The notes: generated by a model from the letters alone, not told the origin. A stretch of DNA of 64,000 nucleotides from Elymus sibiricus (GCA_039707655.1 CM077666.1:392851886-392915885), one strand, 5' to 3'. Counted from the first letter of the stretch, positions 1 to 10,720 are shown. Translations and numbers: made by a program.

Positions 1-673
1 GTTTTTCCTTTTTTAGTTCTCAGTTTTCTCTTTTCTTTTTAAAACAGAACTGTTTAGGAGTATTTTGGGCTGCCAAAACACTTTATAAAAATGTGGAACT
101 TGACCACATAAATATTTTGGGCTGTAGAGGCACGGGGACCGTCGACGAAATTCGGCGACCGAAGTGGAGAGGAAGGGCTCAATTTGGCCGGTGTAGGGCT
201 CCCCTGCTCCGGCAGCCTTCCACAGCCGATGAGGAGGAGCGCGGCGGAGCTCCCGGACGTGCTCACGGGCAACGCGGAGGCCGGTGGCCGTGAGCTTGAG
301 CAGCGCACGGTGACGGCCGTGCTTGGTAGGGAGAGGAGAAGAAGGGGGAGCAATGGAGAGCGTGGTGGAGTGGTGAGGGGGAGAGGCCAGGGGCTCGAGG
401 GGCTCGGCCTTATCCCCTCGCCCACCTGCCCTGTCGCCGTGGCGAGCTGCGGCCGGCGCAGCGTGCTCAGCCATGGCCATGGCGACACGGAGGGGGGAGC
501 AGGTAGGGGACTGCCTGTTGGGCTGGGCCGCACTGTAGAGGTGGGCCTTAGGCTAGGTAAGTTTTTCCTTTTTCAGTTCTCAGTTTTCTCTTTTCTTTTT
601 AAAACAGAACTGTTTAGGAATATTTTGGGCTGCCAAAACACTTTATAAAAATGTGGAACTTGACCACATAAAT
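1..673. repeat. Direct repeat of about 113 bp flanking a GC-rich segment
   Basis: Bases 1-113 and 561-673 are nearly identical, with only a few substitutions visible. They lie 560 bp apart with GC-rich leader-like sequence between them. The simplest reading is a tandem duplication of about 560 bp inside LTR M, with the left unit running off the window edge. Confidence 0.85.
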
Positions 674-1033
674 ATCTTGTATTATTTGGCACTGCCACAA
701 AAAGTTTGAGGGGCAACTGAATTCAAATGAATTTTTCACAAATAAAATGGCATTGTTAAATGCTGAAATAGCACTGATTTAATTGCTATAGCCCATCTTA
801 GCTTAGAGGTGATGTTGTTTTCCTTAACAAACAATTGTTATGGAATTTTTGCTAAATGATGAACTATTTTGCAGCAATTTTTGTGCAACTTTAAATTTCA
901 CTTGCAATTTGAATTGATTTGAGTGGTGGAATTTGAAATGAGATATGATTCCAAAGGTGACCAAGCATTGCAAACCAAAGTGATTAAGCATAATCATGAG
1001 GATCACTGTAGCTCATTACATAGGGGTGTTACA
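1..1033 (-). mobile_element. LTR fragment M (long-LTR Gypsy-like), 5' part
   Basis: Read on the minus strand, this begins TGTAACACCCC at 1033, the same start as elements D and H. It runs AT-rich to about 675 and then enters a GC-rich island (about 555-115), as in the other long LTRs here. It interrupts an ORF of element F, so it is a younger insertion; the flank 1034-1038 (TCCTT) would be its target-site copy. The far end lies outside the window, so I cannot tell a solo LTR from a complete element. I saw no TATA box in it. ORFs across the GC island are composition artefacts. Confidence 0.6.
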
Positions 1034-1234
1034 TCCTTTCACACGGGTGAGGTGTACCTCCACGTACCAAAGTTCCACTCCATTCTCCATGAATGGATAG
1101 CCCTTGTAGACTGCATCTCCTTCAAGGTGGATATGCTTCATCATGTCCTTCAGGATTTTTGGGTAATCCTGATCACTGGTCAGGGTCATGATCGTTTCCG
1201 GGCCCTTGAGGAAAGACTCGTAAAGAGTTGTCAT
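1034..1234 (-). pseudogene. Truncated host-like ORF in element F
   Basis: The ORF starts with ATG at 1234 and reads about 67 codons before running into LTR M at 1033. It is compositionally normal protein with a WYVEVHL motif, a style I associate with a repeated domain in many cereal hypothetical proteins, where a tryptophan and valine-rich strand leads a conserved helix. No function is known. It lies downstream, on the same strand, of the ORF at 1790-2485, so both may derive from one captured gene or tandem domains. The truncation is caused by the insertion. Confidence 0.45.
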
Positions 1235-1789
1235 CTATAGGTGTAAGAGAAATGGGTACTCAGAATAATGTATGCATCCCTTGTATGGAATGTTGTCATC
1301 GAAGGTTTGATGATCAGCTTGGCCAGGGTTTCAAGGTCTTGGGTTTGGGTTGAGATAGAGAGAGAAAGAGAGAATTAACCACTCACAACAAACAATTCCT
1401 AACTCAAAGTTTCAATCATTTGTAATGGTCTTGTTTACTATGGTTACGGAATCTTCATTTCTTCAGGTCTTCAATGCTCGGGAGTTTCCAATTCCTGATG
1501 CCTCTCCCATATGAAGGCCTTCTGTAATTCTTCCGTAACTCACGTCTCTCAAGGTTGAAATAAATACAAACCTTCAAATACCATATCTTAAGGTATAATA
1601 CATCCAACCATTCAATAAAAACAAAAGATAATATCAACCAAGTACTCATGCATTCAATCAATCCTATAGTATCGCCACCCACATAAGTTGGTACGGTCAA
1701 ATACTTTAAATCACAAAAATGTTCATCCTTATACTCTCATGGTGGGACTACTACTACTAGGCTAGTGTATCCTTGTCTCCATTGGGCTT

Positions 1790-2485
1790 CTCCTGAGTAG
1801 ATTTGATCTTCTCTAGTTCTTCTGCCAGATCATCCCTGTTGACACGGAGTTTCTTTTGTCTTCCCTGTAATTCCGGGATTTGGGTCTTGAGCTTCTGGAT
1901 CTCAACATCCTAGGCATGAGATATGGCCCTACTATTCTTTAGCTCCTGATGATTCTTCTGGATCTCAAGGTTCTCCTCCTCTAGTTTGGCTACCTTCGTC
2001 TTTTGAATCTTGAGCTCTTCATGCAGGGCTTCCTTGTCAAATAACGCTTCCAGAAGATCCATCTACAGGTTCTTGGCGTATTGCTCCAGATCCTGGTTAT
2101 ACACCAACAGTGGTGCAAACTTCCTCTTTTGCTCATTTGTCAGGGCAATAGTCGCTCCATCAACCTTCTGCCATCCAACCTTTCCAAAGTAGTGAGTGCT
2201 TAGAGCAGCACGATGACGATAGCACAGACATGCAATAGCATCATGGACGGCAGTGTTTATGCCCATATCACAGTCATGACATAAAGTCCCATAGGTGATG
2301 TCTCCAGTCTTGGGGTCTTCTTTGCGTCCAAACACTTGAGTCTTGATGCCCCTTGATCCAGACATCCTCTTACCGGCCTTGATCTCAGGTATCGGCAGCT
2401 TTAGCAGTCTGACAAGCTCCACAAGGAATGGGCCACCAAGAACATCCTCGTAGTGTCCTCTCTCATTCAGGATGTAGCTCTCCAT
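1790..2485 (-). pseudogene. Host-like Cys-rich plus coiled-coil ORF in gag position of element F
   Basis: ATG at 2485 lies about 150 bp downstream of the primer site, where gag is expected, but the protein is not a gag. The first 140 codons form a globular domain with cysteine motifs (CHDC, then CLCYRH near residues 75-95). A TAG at 2063-2065 ends the ORF. The same frame then continues as a charged, heptad-rich coiled coil until a second TAG at 1910-1912, and continues coiled-coil-like to about 1790. Both stops are single-base changes from sense codons. I read it as a decayed ORF of about 230 codons, probably captured from a host gene. Function unknown. Confidence 0.5.
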
Positions 2486-2636
2486 CTATAATTTGAAATA
2501 AGGAAAGTTTAGTAAAAGAATTCAGAGGTTTACGAGAGTAGTATAATACGAGAGTACTATAAAATAAAAGTTGTTCCTATTGAGGTCTTCCTATTTCTAA
2601 GCCATTTCCTAGGGTCACGTCCTACAGTCAACATGT

Positions 2637-2648
2637 GCTCCGATACCA
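2637..2648 (-). other. Primer binding site of element F (tRNA-Met type)
   Basis: The minus strand reads TGGTATCGGAGC four bases after the LTR end. It matches the initiator tRNA-Met complement TGGTATCAGAGC at 11 of 12 positions. This fixes element orientation and shows that 2653-6539 is its 5' LTR. Confidence 0.85.
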
Positions 2649-2892
2649 TCTCTGTAGCGACCCGACCCAATACGGTCAAGTCTCTATGCTTTCTGTGCCA
2701 TCCCTGGATCTGTATGATGGCATACACAGTACTTTGATGAAATACCATAACATCACATGTAAAATAATATCGTAGATCCAGAGTATACCTTATTTATCAC
2801 AGCAGAAACAAATTAATAAGGGTGGAGTCCCATCAACGCCAGCGGCAAGTTGAGTGTAGACCGTAACCCTACAACGTAATCTCTTACTCGTC

Positions 2893-2952
2893 GTAGAAAT
2901 ACCTGCAACATGATATGTTGCAGCCGTGTAGGTCAGTACATTGAATGTACCG
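2893..2952 (-). other. Double-hairpin block, copy in LTR F
   Basis: On the minus strand, a GTACAT/ATGTAC inverted repeat is followed by a 9-bp perfect stem (CTGCAACAT and ATGTTGCAG) and then TTGCAGG. The first hairpin keeps the sequence seen in LTRs E, D and H. The second has entirely different stem bases but sits in the same place. Confidence 0.7.
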
Positions 2953-3227
2953 GCAGGATCACAATAAGAAACAGATGATAAGGACTATTCTATATGCAAT
3001 ATGGCTTTGTGGCTCTGTATCTGTGTTTTTGCATAAAAGCTAGTTTTACTTTCCCTACAACAAAGGAATAATCAGGAGTCTTCACTACGGAGTTATCTAC
3101 TATGACATGGTTCCGCCAACCGATGTCTCATAGTCCATAATAAATATTATAAGTTGCCCACAATTAATTATTAGTCCGGTGTTGAGAGTTCAGAGATAGA
3201 TCCAAGTCCAGAGGCTCAAATTGTCTG

Positions 3228-3295
3228 TAACTGGGGACACGGCTAATCGATTAGGTTTTAACTCTGCAGAGTGTTGTGCACTTTGCCCACAAGAA
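3228..3295 (-). other. Paired-palindrome block, copy in LTR F
   Basis: The block holds CTCTGCAGAG (3262-3271) and the perfect 12-bp palindrome CTAATCGATTAG (3243-3254), followed on the minus strand by GCCGTGTCC. Upstream on the minus strand is a GTGGGCAAAGTG-like stretch. The same order occurs in LTRs E, D and H. Confidence 0.75.
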
Positions 3296-5503
3296 TCGTT
3301 CCCTCCTTTTAAGTCCTTGCACTACCGAGTGTTTGAGAACAGGACGAACGAAACATGGTCTTTCAAAGAGTTCCCCTGACCACTGTCCGGTGCCCATCCA
3401 ATCCTACCGTCGACTACATCTGCTAGCACCATCCCAGCCAGAGTCACAACTAAGGTCAACCAAGCCAGAGCCCATAATGACTTGTGGCTGCACAGGTAAG
3501 CTTCCGGGCAAGAGGTATTCTTCCGTCTCATTGAGCCTAGGTGGAGCTTTCTGCATGATATCACGGCGCTTCTCTGGAATCACTGAGTACTGGGCACACC
3601 AAGGTACCCTTCTTATCCATTCTCCACCCAGAGGTATATTGAATTCTTGTCTTGAGTCTTGAGGTCTTGTAGATGCAGGCCTTGAAGTTGCCATCTTGAA
3701 GTTGTCGTCATCAGTCTTGAAGTTGTCATCGTTGACGTAAAGTCCTTCACTTCACACCACTCACGAGCACTCATACCAATCCCCGTCTTCGATAGCGTAG
3801 CATAATATTAACAACGTTCCCGGGTCTTGGTAACAGGGGTGTGGGTTCCTACCTCATGCTTCTACCCAACTACAAGATTCAATAGACTACTGGAGGAATG
3901 GTGAAAAGGTGACACTAAATGCAATAAAAACATAGGTATGAAAGTATGGTCAAAGTGAACTTGCCTAGTAAGTTGATGAAGATATTATCGCTCCCAGAAA
4001 ATGAACTTGACAGAACTATTTGTCACACCGAGAAAATCTATATAATCAAACATGGTATTCACATAAGCAAACACTCTAGCAATCAATTCTATCAATCATA
4101 ATAACACTCAATCAAATTAAAGTAATAAAGAAAAAATCAATAGGAAAAGCCAAATAAAATCCAAAGAGAAACTCCAAAAGAAAACTGGTGAGAGCCCAAC
4201 TCAATCAATATCAATCAATAACTCTCATAGCAGCACTAAATTATTCTTAATAAGTTTTCTACAGTAAAGAAAATACAATTTTAATAAAACAACAGAAAGT
4301 AATTTACTAAATTATTAACTAGCAAAAGGAACTAATTTAGAAGCTATTATAACTATCTAGTTAACACTAAAACAGTTATAACAACCAAGAATACTCTAAA
4401 ACAATACTAAACAATTACAAAAACTAATTTAGTGCTACTTAACAGAAACAACAATCTATTATAATAAAGAGGCAAAAGAATTACTTTTGAAACTAATAAA
4501 ACTAATTCTATTAACTATAATTATGAGCTAAGCAAACAAAAATACAAAACAGTAGCTAAATAATAATAATCAATTATAAAATTTGTCTACTGTAGTCTAA
4601 CAGAAGCATATAATAACATGTAAAAATCTACAAAAAGAACTAACTAAGAATAATTAAAAACAATAATTTAATGACTAAAACAACTATAAAAGCAAAACAG
4701 TACTGTTTTTGCAATAAACCTAAATTAAAAAAAAATTCACTAAATGCTACTGGATAGGCAAAACAATAATAAATCAGTAGCAAAAAGAATCAATCAAAAA
4801 TATATTATAAAACTCAAGATATGGCCAAAATAGTGTTTGAAACAAATTTGATCAAATTCAAATTTAAAATATTCAAATTTGAAAACTAAATGCACAAACA
4901 GAAACTACATATTTTTTTGAACACATGGCGATTGGAATCACTCAAATTGGACTTATATCCTAGGAGGTATTATAATTCTAAAACAGAAACAGAAGCTGAA
5001 ATTAAAACAGAAAAGAAAAATCACTAAAACGGCTACGGTGCGGGCAGGGGCTACGTGGCGGTGTGCTACTGGTCTGGAGATCGACCGAACGGGCAAAACG
5101 AGCGGGCAGACGAACTATAAAAAAACGTTTCGGCGATAAATAAAACTAAACGGATTCCACGCCGTTCGTTGGATCGAGATCTAACGGCGCGGAGAGTTGC
5201 CGATGGGAGAGAGAGAGAGGCTGGCGACCGAAGCTTATAGCGGGGTCCGCGGCGTCGGCGGCGGCGGGTCGGACATGGTCGGGGATGGCGCTCCGGGAGT
5301 CGGCGAGCTCGGGGCAGTCATCCACGAGGTCGGGCGAAGTGAGGGGAGGTCGGAGGTGGGCTCGGACGGCGGTGAGGTGGTCGGAGGAGGTGGCTTGGGC
5401 AGCAAATGGCGCGGCGGCGGCGGCGGTGCTCCTGCAAGGAATCGTAGGGGTGGCAGTGGGTTTCGGCGACGGAAAAGGGGCGAAAAGGGACGAGGAGGCG
5501 AGG

Positions 5504-5512
5504 GCTTTTATA
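5504..5512 (-). promoter_or_regulatory. TATA box of LTR F
   Basis: CTATAAAAG on the minus strand, flanked by GGCC-rich DNA inside the GC island. Position and flanks match the TATA boxes of LTRs E (8316), D (20308) and H (24536), so it probably marks the U3/R border. Confidence 0.65.
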
Positions 5513-6539
5513 GGGGCCAAGCCTTGGGAGAGGAGGCGCCACAGAAAGGAAAGGGAGCTCGGCGGGGATACGGATCCGGCGAGCGGCGGCGTCGGAAAGG
5601 AAAGAGGGCGCGGGAAAGAAGGCGACCGGCGGCACGATCGGTCGGGCGAGGGGGTTCCACACGTCAGCGACCGAAAAGAGGAGGAAAGGGAATCGGTGAC
5701 CGATCCGAAAGGATTCGGTCCCGAGTGCGCGCGCTGGGCCGACTGGGGGCAGAGAGAGAGGCACAGTGAGCTGGGCCTCTTTTTTTTCTTTAAAAAAAAT
5801 AAAGACAGACAAAAAAATAAAAAATAAACAAAATAAAATAAAAAGATATATAGGCGTATTATATATCAACATTTTCAGAAAAACATCTCCTAAAACATGA
5901 ACTAATTTTAAGGGTCAAATAAAATAGACAAAAATTCATAAAATCAAACAGTGCTACTGTTGCACTTAAAATGCAAATAAAATTATTTTAAAATACCATA
6001 ATGAATTCAAATTTATTTTTCTCCATTTTTCTATTGCAGGGAATCATTTTATCCTTATTTCCATACATTTGTTTTTAGGAGAAAAATAATTTGAATAAAT
6101 ACCAAATAACTCCAAATTGGGTTTGAATTTGAATTTCAAACCACTTTCAAATCCTTCTTTTAAACTTCCAACTCATATTTCATATAATTTGAAGAATTCA
6201 TTTTATCCTCTCTCATGAAAATCATGGAGTTGCATAAAGTTTCTGAATTTGAAATATTTCCCAATGGAATTCAAATTCTTTCAAAGCCCTTTTCACTTAA
6301 ATGGAAGAAGTCATGTCATCTTCACTCAAGGGTTTTGTATTGAAATGAATTTGAATTCACTGAGTTCAAAATGCAAAGTGGAATTTTTGGGAAAGTCATT
6401 TCATTCCCTCTCATTAAACTTTCAAAAAGTTTCAAATTTCACTCACTTTCAGTCAATCAATCAAACAAACAATCAAACAATCAGTCATATTTATTTAATT
6501 AATATAACATTCCAAAATTTAGAATTTTGGGATGTTACA

Positions 6540-6938
6540 GTCTTGCATGTGGATACCCGTGGTGACAATGGGGTATTCTATTGATTCACTTGATGTATGT
6601 TTTGGTAATCAACTCGCGGATTCCTGTGACCTTGGGGTGATCTAGGCATAGGGGTTGGTTGCACATTTTCATTATCTTTTCTCCGATAAGAAACTTTGGG
6701 GTACTCTTTGAAGTTCTTTGTGTGGATTGAATATTATGAATTTGAAGTTGTTTGATGCATATCGAATAATCAACTCATGGATAGTTGTGGTGACATTGGA
6801 GTATCTAGGTGACATTAGAGTTGGTTGATGCGTATCATATGGTGTTATTTTAGTACGAACTCTAGGGCTGTTTGTGACACTTATAGGGACGGCTCAATAG
6901 ATTGATCGGAAAGGATAACTTTGAGGTGGTTTCGTACC
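6540..6938 (+). repeat. LTR G, left visible piece (A-type LTR)
   Basis: Closely similar to the second half of the LTRs of element A (compare about 27845-28245). It begins abruptly at the end of LTR F and stops at GTACC, where solo LTR E is inserted. It continues at 10721. Confidence 0.85.
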
Positions 6939-8315
6939 AGTGATACCCTGGTTTTTCTCAGCTTTTCTTTTCAAAATTAGTTGAAAATTTTAATTGGAAT
7001 TTGGCCTGGTTTTGTTCTGAATGGCTCTACGGTCTTAAAACTTGGGAATATTTTCTTGATTTTCTTTCCCAAGTGACTCAGGCTCTCAAAAACTTCTCTC
7101 AAATCATGTCACTTCCATTCTTGCTCAATCTCAAATTTATTCCAACCTAATATTCCTTTTTCTCATAAAGGAATAACCCTTTAAGCTTTAGGTTGTGAAG
7201 CAACCAATGTTTCTGTTCTTCCAAAAATCCCAAGAAAATTCTCATAAATCCTTTGCACCATGTGAACCTTGGATGTGTGAAAATATTCAAGATTTATTCC
7301 TCATGGTGAGCACAACATCCAATCTTTGATTCTGGTCATAATTTCAATTTGTGAGGCAATTATATTTTATATTGCTTCAAAAATTCTGAAATTAATCCAG
7401 GACCTTCTCCTACCCATATTATCAGTCTCCGCAAATTTTGGGCTCATTTTATTCAGCCAATTTTTCTATAAAACTCTCCCAAGTTTCTGTCCAGTGGGAA
7501 GTGTTGTGAAGGAAGTACCCTGTACACTAACCCAATTGGGCTGAAATTTTTATGGCATGCTGGCATCCCCAAATCACCCACAAATACCAAGTTTCAGCTC
7601 CAGGAAACCATCCAAGTGAGTGCAACATCCTCTACAAGATTTCTAGATCAAACAGGCAGTTGTGAAGCAACTATGCTCTACAGTTGTCCATTTGGTCTGA
7701 ATTTTTCCCGCATGTGCTCCTTCCTACTGCATTTCAGTATGGCAAACTCTCACTCCTAAAGCCCTAGCCATTCTACCTCAACTTGCTACACAAGTTTCTA
7801 TCCAGAAACTTTCCTGGAACCTAGCCAGCTGGCCAGACTAGCTCTTGTCAAACGAACTGCACCAGGAGGCCTCTGGAAGGAGGGACTAGCACATGGACAT
7901 GACCGGGCAGGCCAGAGCGCGCCATGCGCGCCAGTGCACGCGGTGACCACGCGTCTGGGTGAGCCAAAACCGTGCTCTGCACGTCGCCCGCGTCGGAAAC
8001 GCTCGTTCCGGTCACCTCTCGATGCCTTTCCTTGTCCCCGTATGCCGACGTCATCGCCACCGTCCACCTGGCCAGCCTGGACCCTTCTACCCCCTCCGGC
8101 GAAGCTCGCCTCCGCTCACGGCCAAGTGCGCGCACGGGTAGCACAGTGGCCGTACGGGGATGAGCTGGCTGGCAGCTTCCCGGTGCGCTGTCGCCTTGCT
8201 CTTAACTCCCCTGACCTCTCTCATCACTTCACCTCGCTCCACGACGGCCAGCTCGCCGTCCTCGCCACGCCAGCTTACCTATGGCTGGATCCGGCTCGGC
8301 CACCCTCCACCCGCC

Positions 8316-8324
8316 TATAAAAGG
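8316..8324 (+). promoter_or_regulatory. TATA box of LTR E
   Basis: TATAAAAGG inside a GC-rich island of about 1 kb (7.85-8.88 kb). The island resembles a grass gene promoter and leader and includes a GGGCCCCGCTGGTCAG stretch near 8786. It probably sets transcription start and therefore the U3/R border. Confidence 0.6.
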
Positions 8325-8828
8325 CCTTCCTCGGCCTCGTCTCTCCTCACCCATCGCTCTCTCCCACTCTCAATCGCCACCAGTAGAGCCAGGGCAGGCC
8401 GGAGAGCCCTCCTTCTCCGTCTCCGGCGAGGAGCTCCGCCGCTCTGCCCCTACTCCGTTCGCTCGCCTCCGCCCACCCCAGCCCCTGCCGAGACCACCAA
8501 TGAGCTTGTGAAGCTCCACTGACCATCCCCAACCTCTCCTCTGCCCAAGAGCTTGCCGGAGTTGCTAGATCGACCGTCGCCCGAAGCTCGCCGCTGCCTG
8601 AGACGAAGGGGGCGACCACGTCCGGCCACCGTTCGAGGAGCCACGGGTACGGGAGTACTTGCTGTCGTCCGCTCGTTCCATCCCCGCCGTTGCCCAGCTC
8701 CGCCGTAGCCTCTACGCCGGTGAACGTCGCCGGTGAGTCCCGCCGCCCTCTGTTCCCTCCCTCTCTCTGTTCAAATATGACATGCGGGCCCCGCTGGTCA
8801 GTGACTCCACACGCGGCCGAACAGGTAC

Positions 8829-8838
8829 GTAAGTGGAG
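8829..8838 (+). other. Possible 5' splice site in LTR E leader
   Basis: GTAAGTGGAG lies 513 bp after the TATA box. The identical ten bases occur 523 bp after the TATA box of LTR H, and a GTAACAGAGG occurs 513 bp after that of LTR D. Spacing and sequence suggest a conserved donor; no transcript evidence is available. Confidence 0.35.
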
Positions 8839-9929
8839 GCGCCTGGCTGGTTTATGCCTTCGACGTGGCCTCCCCTAGGTTTTTTCTGTTTTTCTATTAA
8901 ATTCAATTAATTCCAGAACTTTGACTGAACTTTGACCATCAATATCTTTTAAACCATAAGTCCAAATGAGTTCATTCTTTTTGCAGTATTTTTCTTTTGA
9001 GCTCCTCTAGTTGCTGTAAAAATTTGGGATTTTTCTCTGCTGTCTAGAATTTCTAGTCAAAATAAAATGCTTTATGTGATATTTGAAAATGCTTTCAAAA
9101 GTGTTTTTTAGATTTGTTTGCCTAGTTGGTGAAGACCAGGAGTACTCCCACACTCTATTGGTGCAAGGCAAGCCACAACTCTCATTTGCATAATTGCATT
9201 GCAATATCATAGTTTAAATAATTATTTTAAGGTGAAATGTGATTTATTTATGAATAGATTAATTCATATAATGCCATGGTGATATTGAATAAGTTACTGT
9301 CATGAGGATGATGAGATTTTGGATTAGTAGGAGATTTTCAGATTCAGGTCGTAATGCTGTCGGACTGTGAGATTACCGTCTATGATTATTTTGTGATTCG
9401 CCGGCACTGCATAAATGGGATCAGTAGTAGAAGTGAATCATGATGCTCACTGGATTTCTAGTTGGTTATTGTGATAACTTCGATCATTGGTATATCGGAG
9501 TGCTAGTGATGACTATGATTTCTTGAGGATAAATTCCTTCATCGTTGATCAAGTGCCACTGAACCGAACTTTCCAGTGCAGCCACACCTGCCGGAATGGG
9601 ACGGCCTTGGCTTGGTCTAACAGTGTGCTCTTTTATCGGTACCACCAAAGAGGGAAGGTTATGCGTGCGTGCTGCCCTGATCAGGTAGACGACGATAACC
9701 TTGTGAGCCCGGTTTGGTTATTGAGCTCAGGTCCCCGTTTGGGACAGTTTGTTAGCCACGACGGTGGCAGGTGTCACGGGGTGACACAGGGGCCACCCAG
9801 GGCATGACTCCGGGGGAGAATGATTGTCGGTGGTACGGTGGAGTCACGGGTTAGGAAAGTTTCGTTGGAGCAGCACCGGTCCACCCAAAAGGGAAGTGTA
9901 CCAAGGTACGGGACCAGGAGCTCCATAGT

Positions 9930-9998
9930 GTGGGTAAAGTGCGCAACCTCTGCAGAGTGTATGAATCTATTCGAATAGCCGAGTCCATGGTATTGGAC
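9930..9998 (+). other. Paired-palindrome block, copy in LTR E
   Basis: GTGGGTAAAGTG leads into CTCTGCAGAG (9948-9957) and CTATTCGAATAG (9967-9978), both perfect palindromes. A small hairpin follows with stems GTCC (9983-9986) and GGAC (9995-9998). Confidence 0.8.
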
Positions 9999-10357
9999 AC
10001 AGTTCGTACTAAGTCACACTGTCTGATCAACACCAATGAGGGAATGACGTGTTAATGATGGAAGAACTCGTCTCGGGATGGGTAGGTGACCGATGGTTAA
10101 GATCCGCTGGAAATTGCCGAGGACGATTCTCGGGGATGATCGTCCAAAATTCTTGAGGTGACCATGAGACGATCACGAGAGTAAGTGGTTTAGTCATGTG
10201 GCTCAGAGCAAAGTGGTTTCATAGTGGTAACAAGTTGGACAAGGGTAGCAACATCATGTTAATATTTTCTTCCACCCTCTTAGTACTATTGAATTATAGT
10301 TAAATCATGACTGCTATGACATTGTTATGCCTTGATGCTCTTGATTGTTGCGAGCTT

Positions 10358-10404
10358 GCGAGTACATTCAAAGTACTCACCTGGCGTGTCATGCCAGTTT
10401 GCAG
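10358..10404 (+). other. Double-hairpin block, copy in LTR E
   Basis: GAGTAC/GTACTC stem with a 7-nt loop (10360-10378), then CTGGC/GCCAG (10381-10397), then TTTGCAG followed by GT. The last element looks like a plant 3' splice site. Confidence 0.75.
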
Positions 10405-10609
10405 GTACTGCCATGTTTGCATAGTGGAGGTGTGCATTGCGAGCTAGGACGTGTCCTTAGCCAAAGTCCCTACGGAATGGAGTCCATTTCGACATCATGA
10501 TTCTACTGCCAGGAGTCGAGCCGCTGCTAGCATAGAATTGTCGTAGCAAGCGTAGCTTTGCCAAGGCAACCCTTTGTAATATCTCAAACCCTTGTACCTC
10601 ACTATTTGT

Positions 10610-10682
10610 AATAAAGAGCTGATTTGTTCTATGCCAAGCAGTGCCGTATTCCAGAAGACTTGATCTCTGGGCTGGAATACGG
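10610..10682 (+). terminator. Poly(A) signal and 11-bp U5 hairpin of LTR E
   Basis: AATAAA at 10610-10615 is followed by a perfect 11-bp inverted repeat, CCGTATTCCAG (10644-10654) and CTGGAATACGG (10672-10682), just before the LTR end. D has the same hairpin. If the poly(A) site is here, R would be about 2.3 kb long. Confidence 0.55.
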
Positions 10683-10720
10683 GGTGCTCCGGTGACTCTG
10701 AGCCGGGGTGCCACAGTACC

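Larger units (their letters stand above)
1034..6539 (-). mobile_element. Element F: long-LTR retrotransposon, partial, minus strand
   Basis: One 3.9 kb LTR (2653-6539), a tRNA-Met-type primer site and about 1.6 kb of internal region are present before LTR M cuts it. No gag or pol is visible. The gag position instead holds two host-like ORF remnants. The right flank is an A-type LTR (G) with GTCTT at 6540-6544 as the expected target-site copy; the other copy is outside the window. The long LTR, Met(i) primer site and lack of retroviral genes suggest a non-autonomous Gypsy element, possibly of the Sukkula/Erika or Tekay/Del kind (inference from memory). Confidence 0.75.
2653..6539 (-). repeat. 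5' LTR of element F, 3.9 kb
   Basis: The minus-strand LTR starts TGTAACATCCC at 6539 and ends GGTCGCTACA at 2653. The layout is an AT-rich U3, a GC-rich island of about 0.7 kb with a TATA box at its upstream part, a long AT-rich region (about 3.9-5.0 kb in window coordinates), then two conserved palindrome blocks close to the 3' end. ORFs on either strand between 5146 and 5872 fall in the GC island and have no recognisable domain. Confidence 0.8.
6939..10715 (+). mobile_element. Solo LTR E, 3.8 kb, TSD GTACC
   Basis: Bounded by GTACC at 6934-6938 and 10716-10720, and the LTR G sequence reads straight through when it is removed. It starts AGTGATACCC, probably a mutated TG start, since it aligns with TGTAACACCC of D, and ends GTGCCACA. 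No primer site, internal region or second LTR is present, so it is a solo LTR left by recombination. It is diverged but clearly the same family as D. The C-to-T-type differences at the start are what decay of methylated DNA would give. GC-rich ORFs at 7798-8906 are composition artefacts. Confidence 0.85.

Noticed and set aside
5146..5872. Overlapping ORFs of 124-190 codons on both strands
   Set aside because: They lie in the GC-rich island of LTR F; several frames are open at once because stop codons are rare in GC-rich DNA, and none shows a domain.
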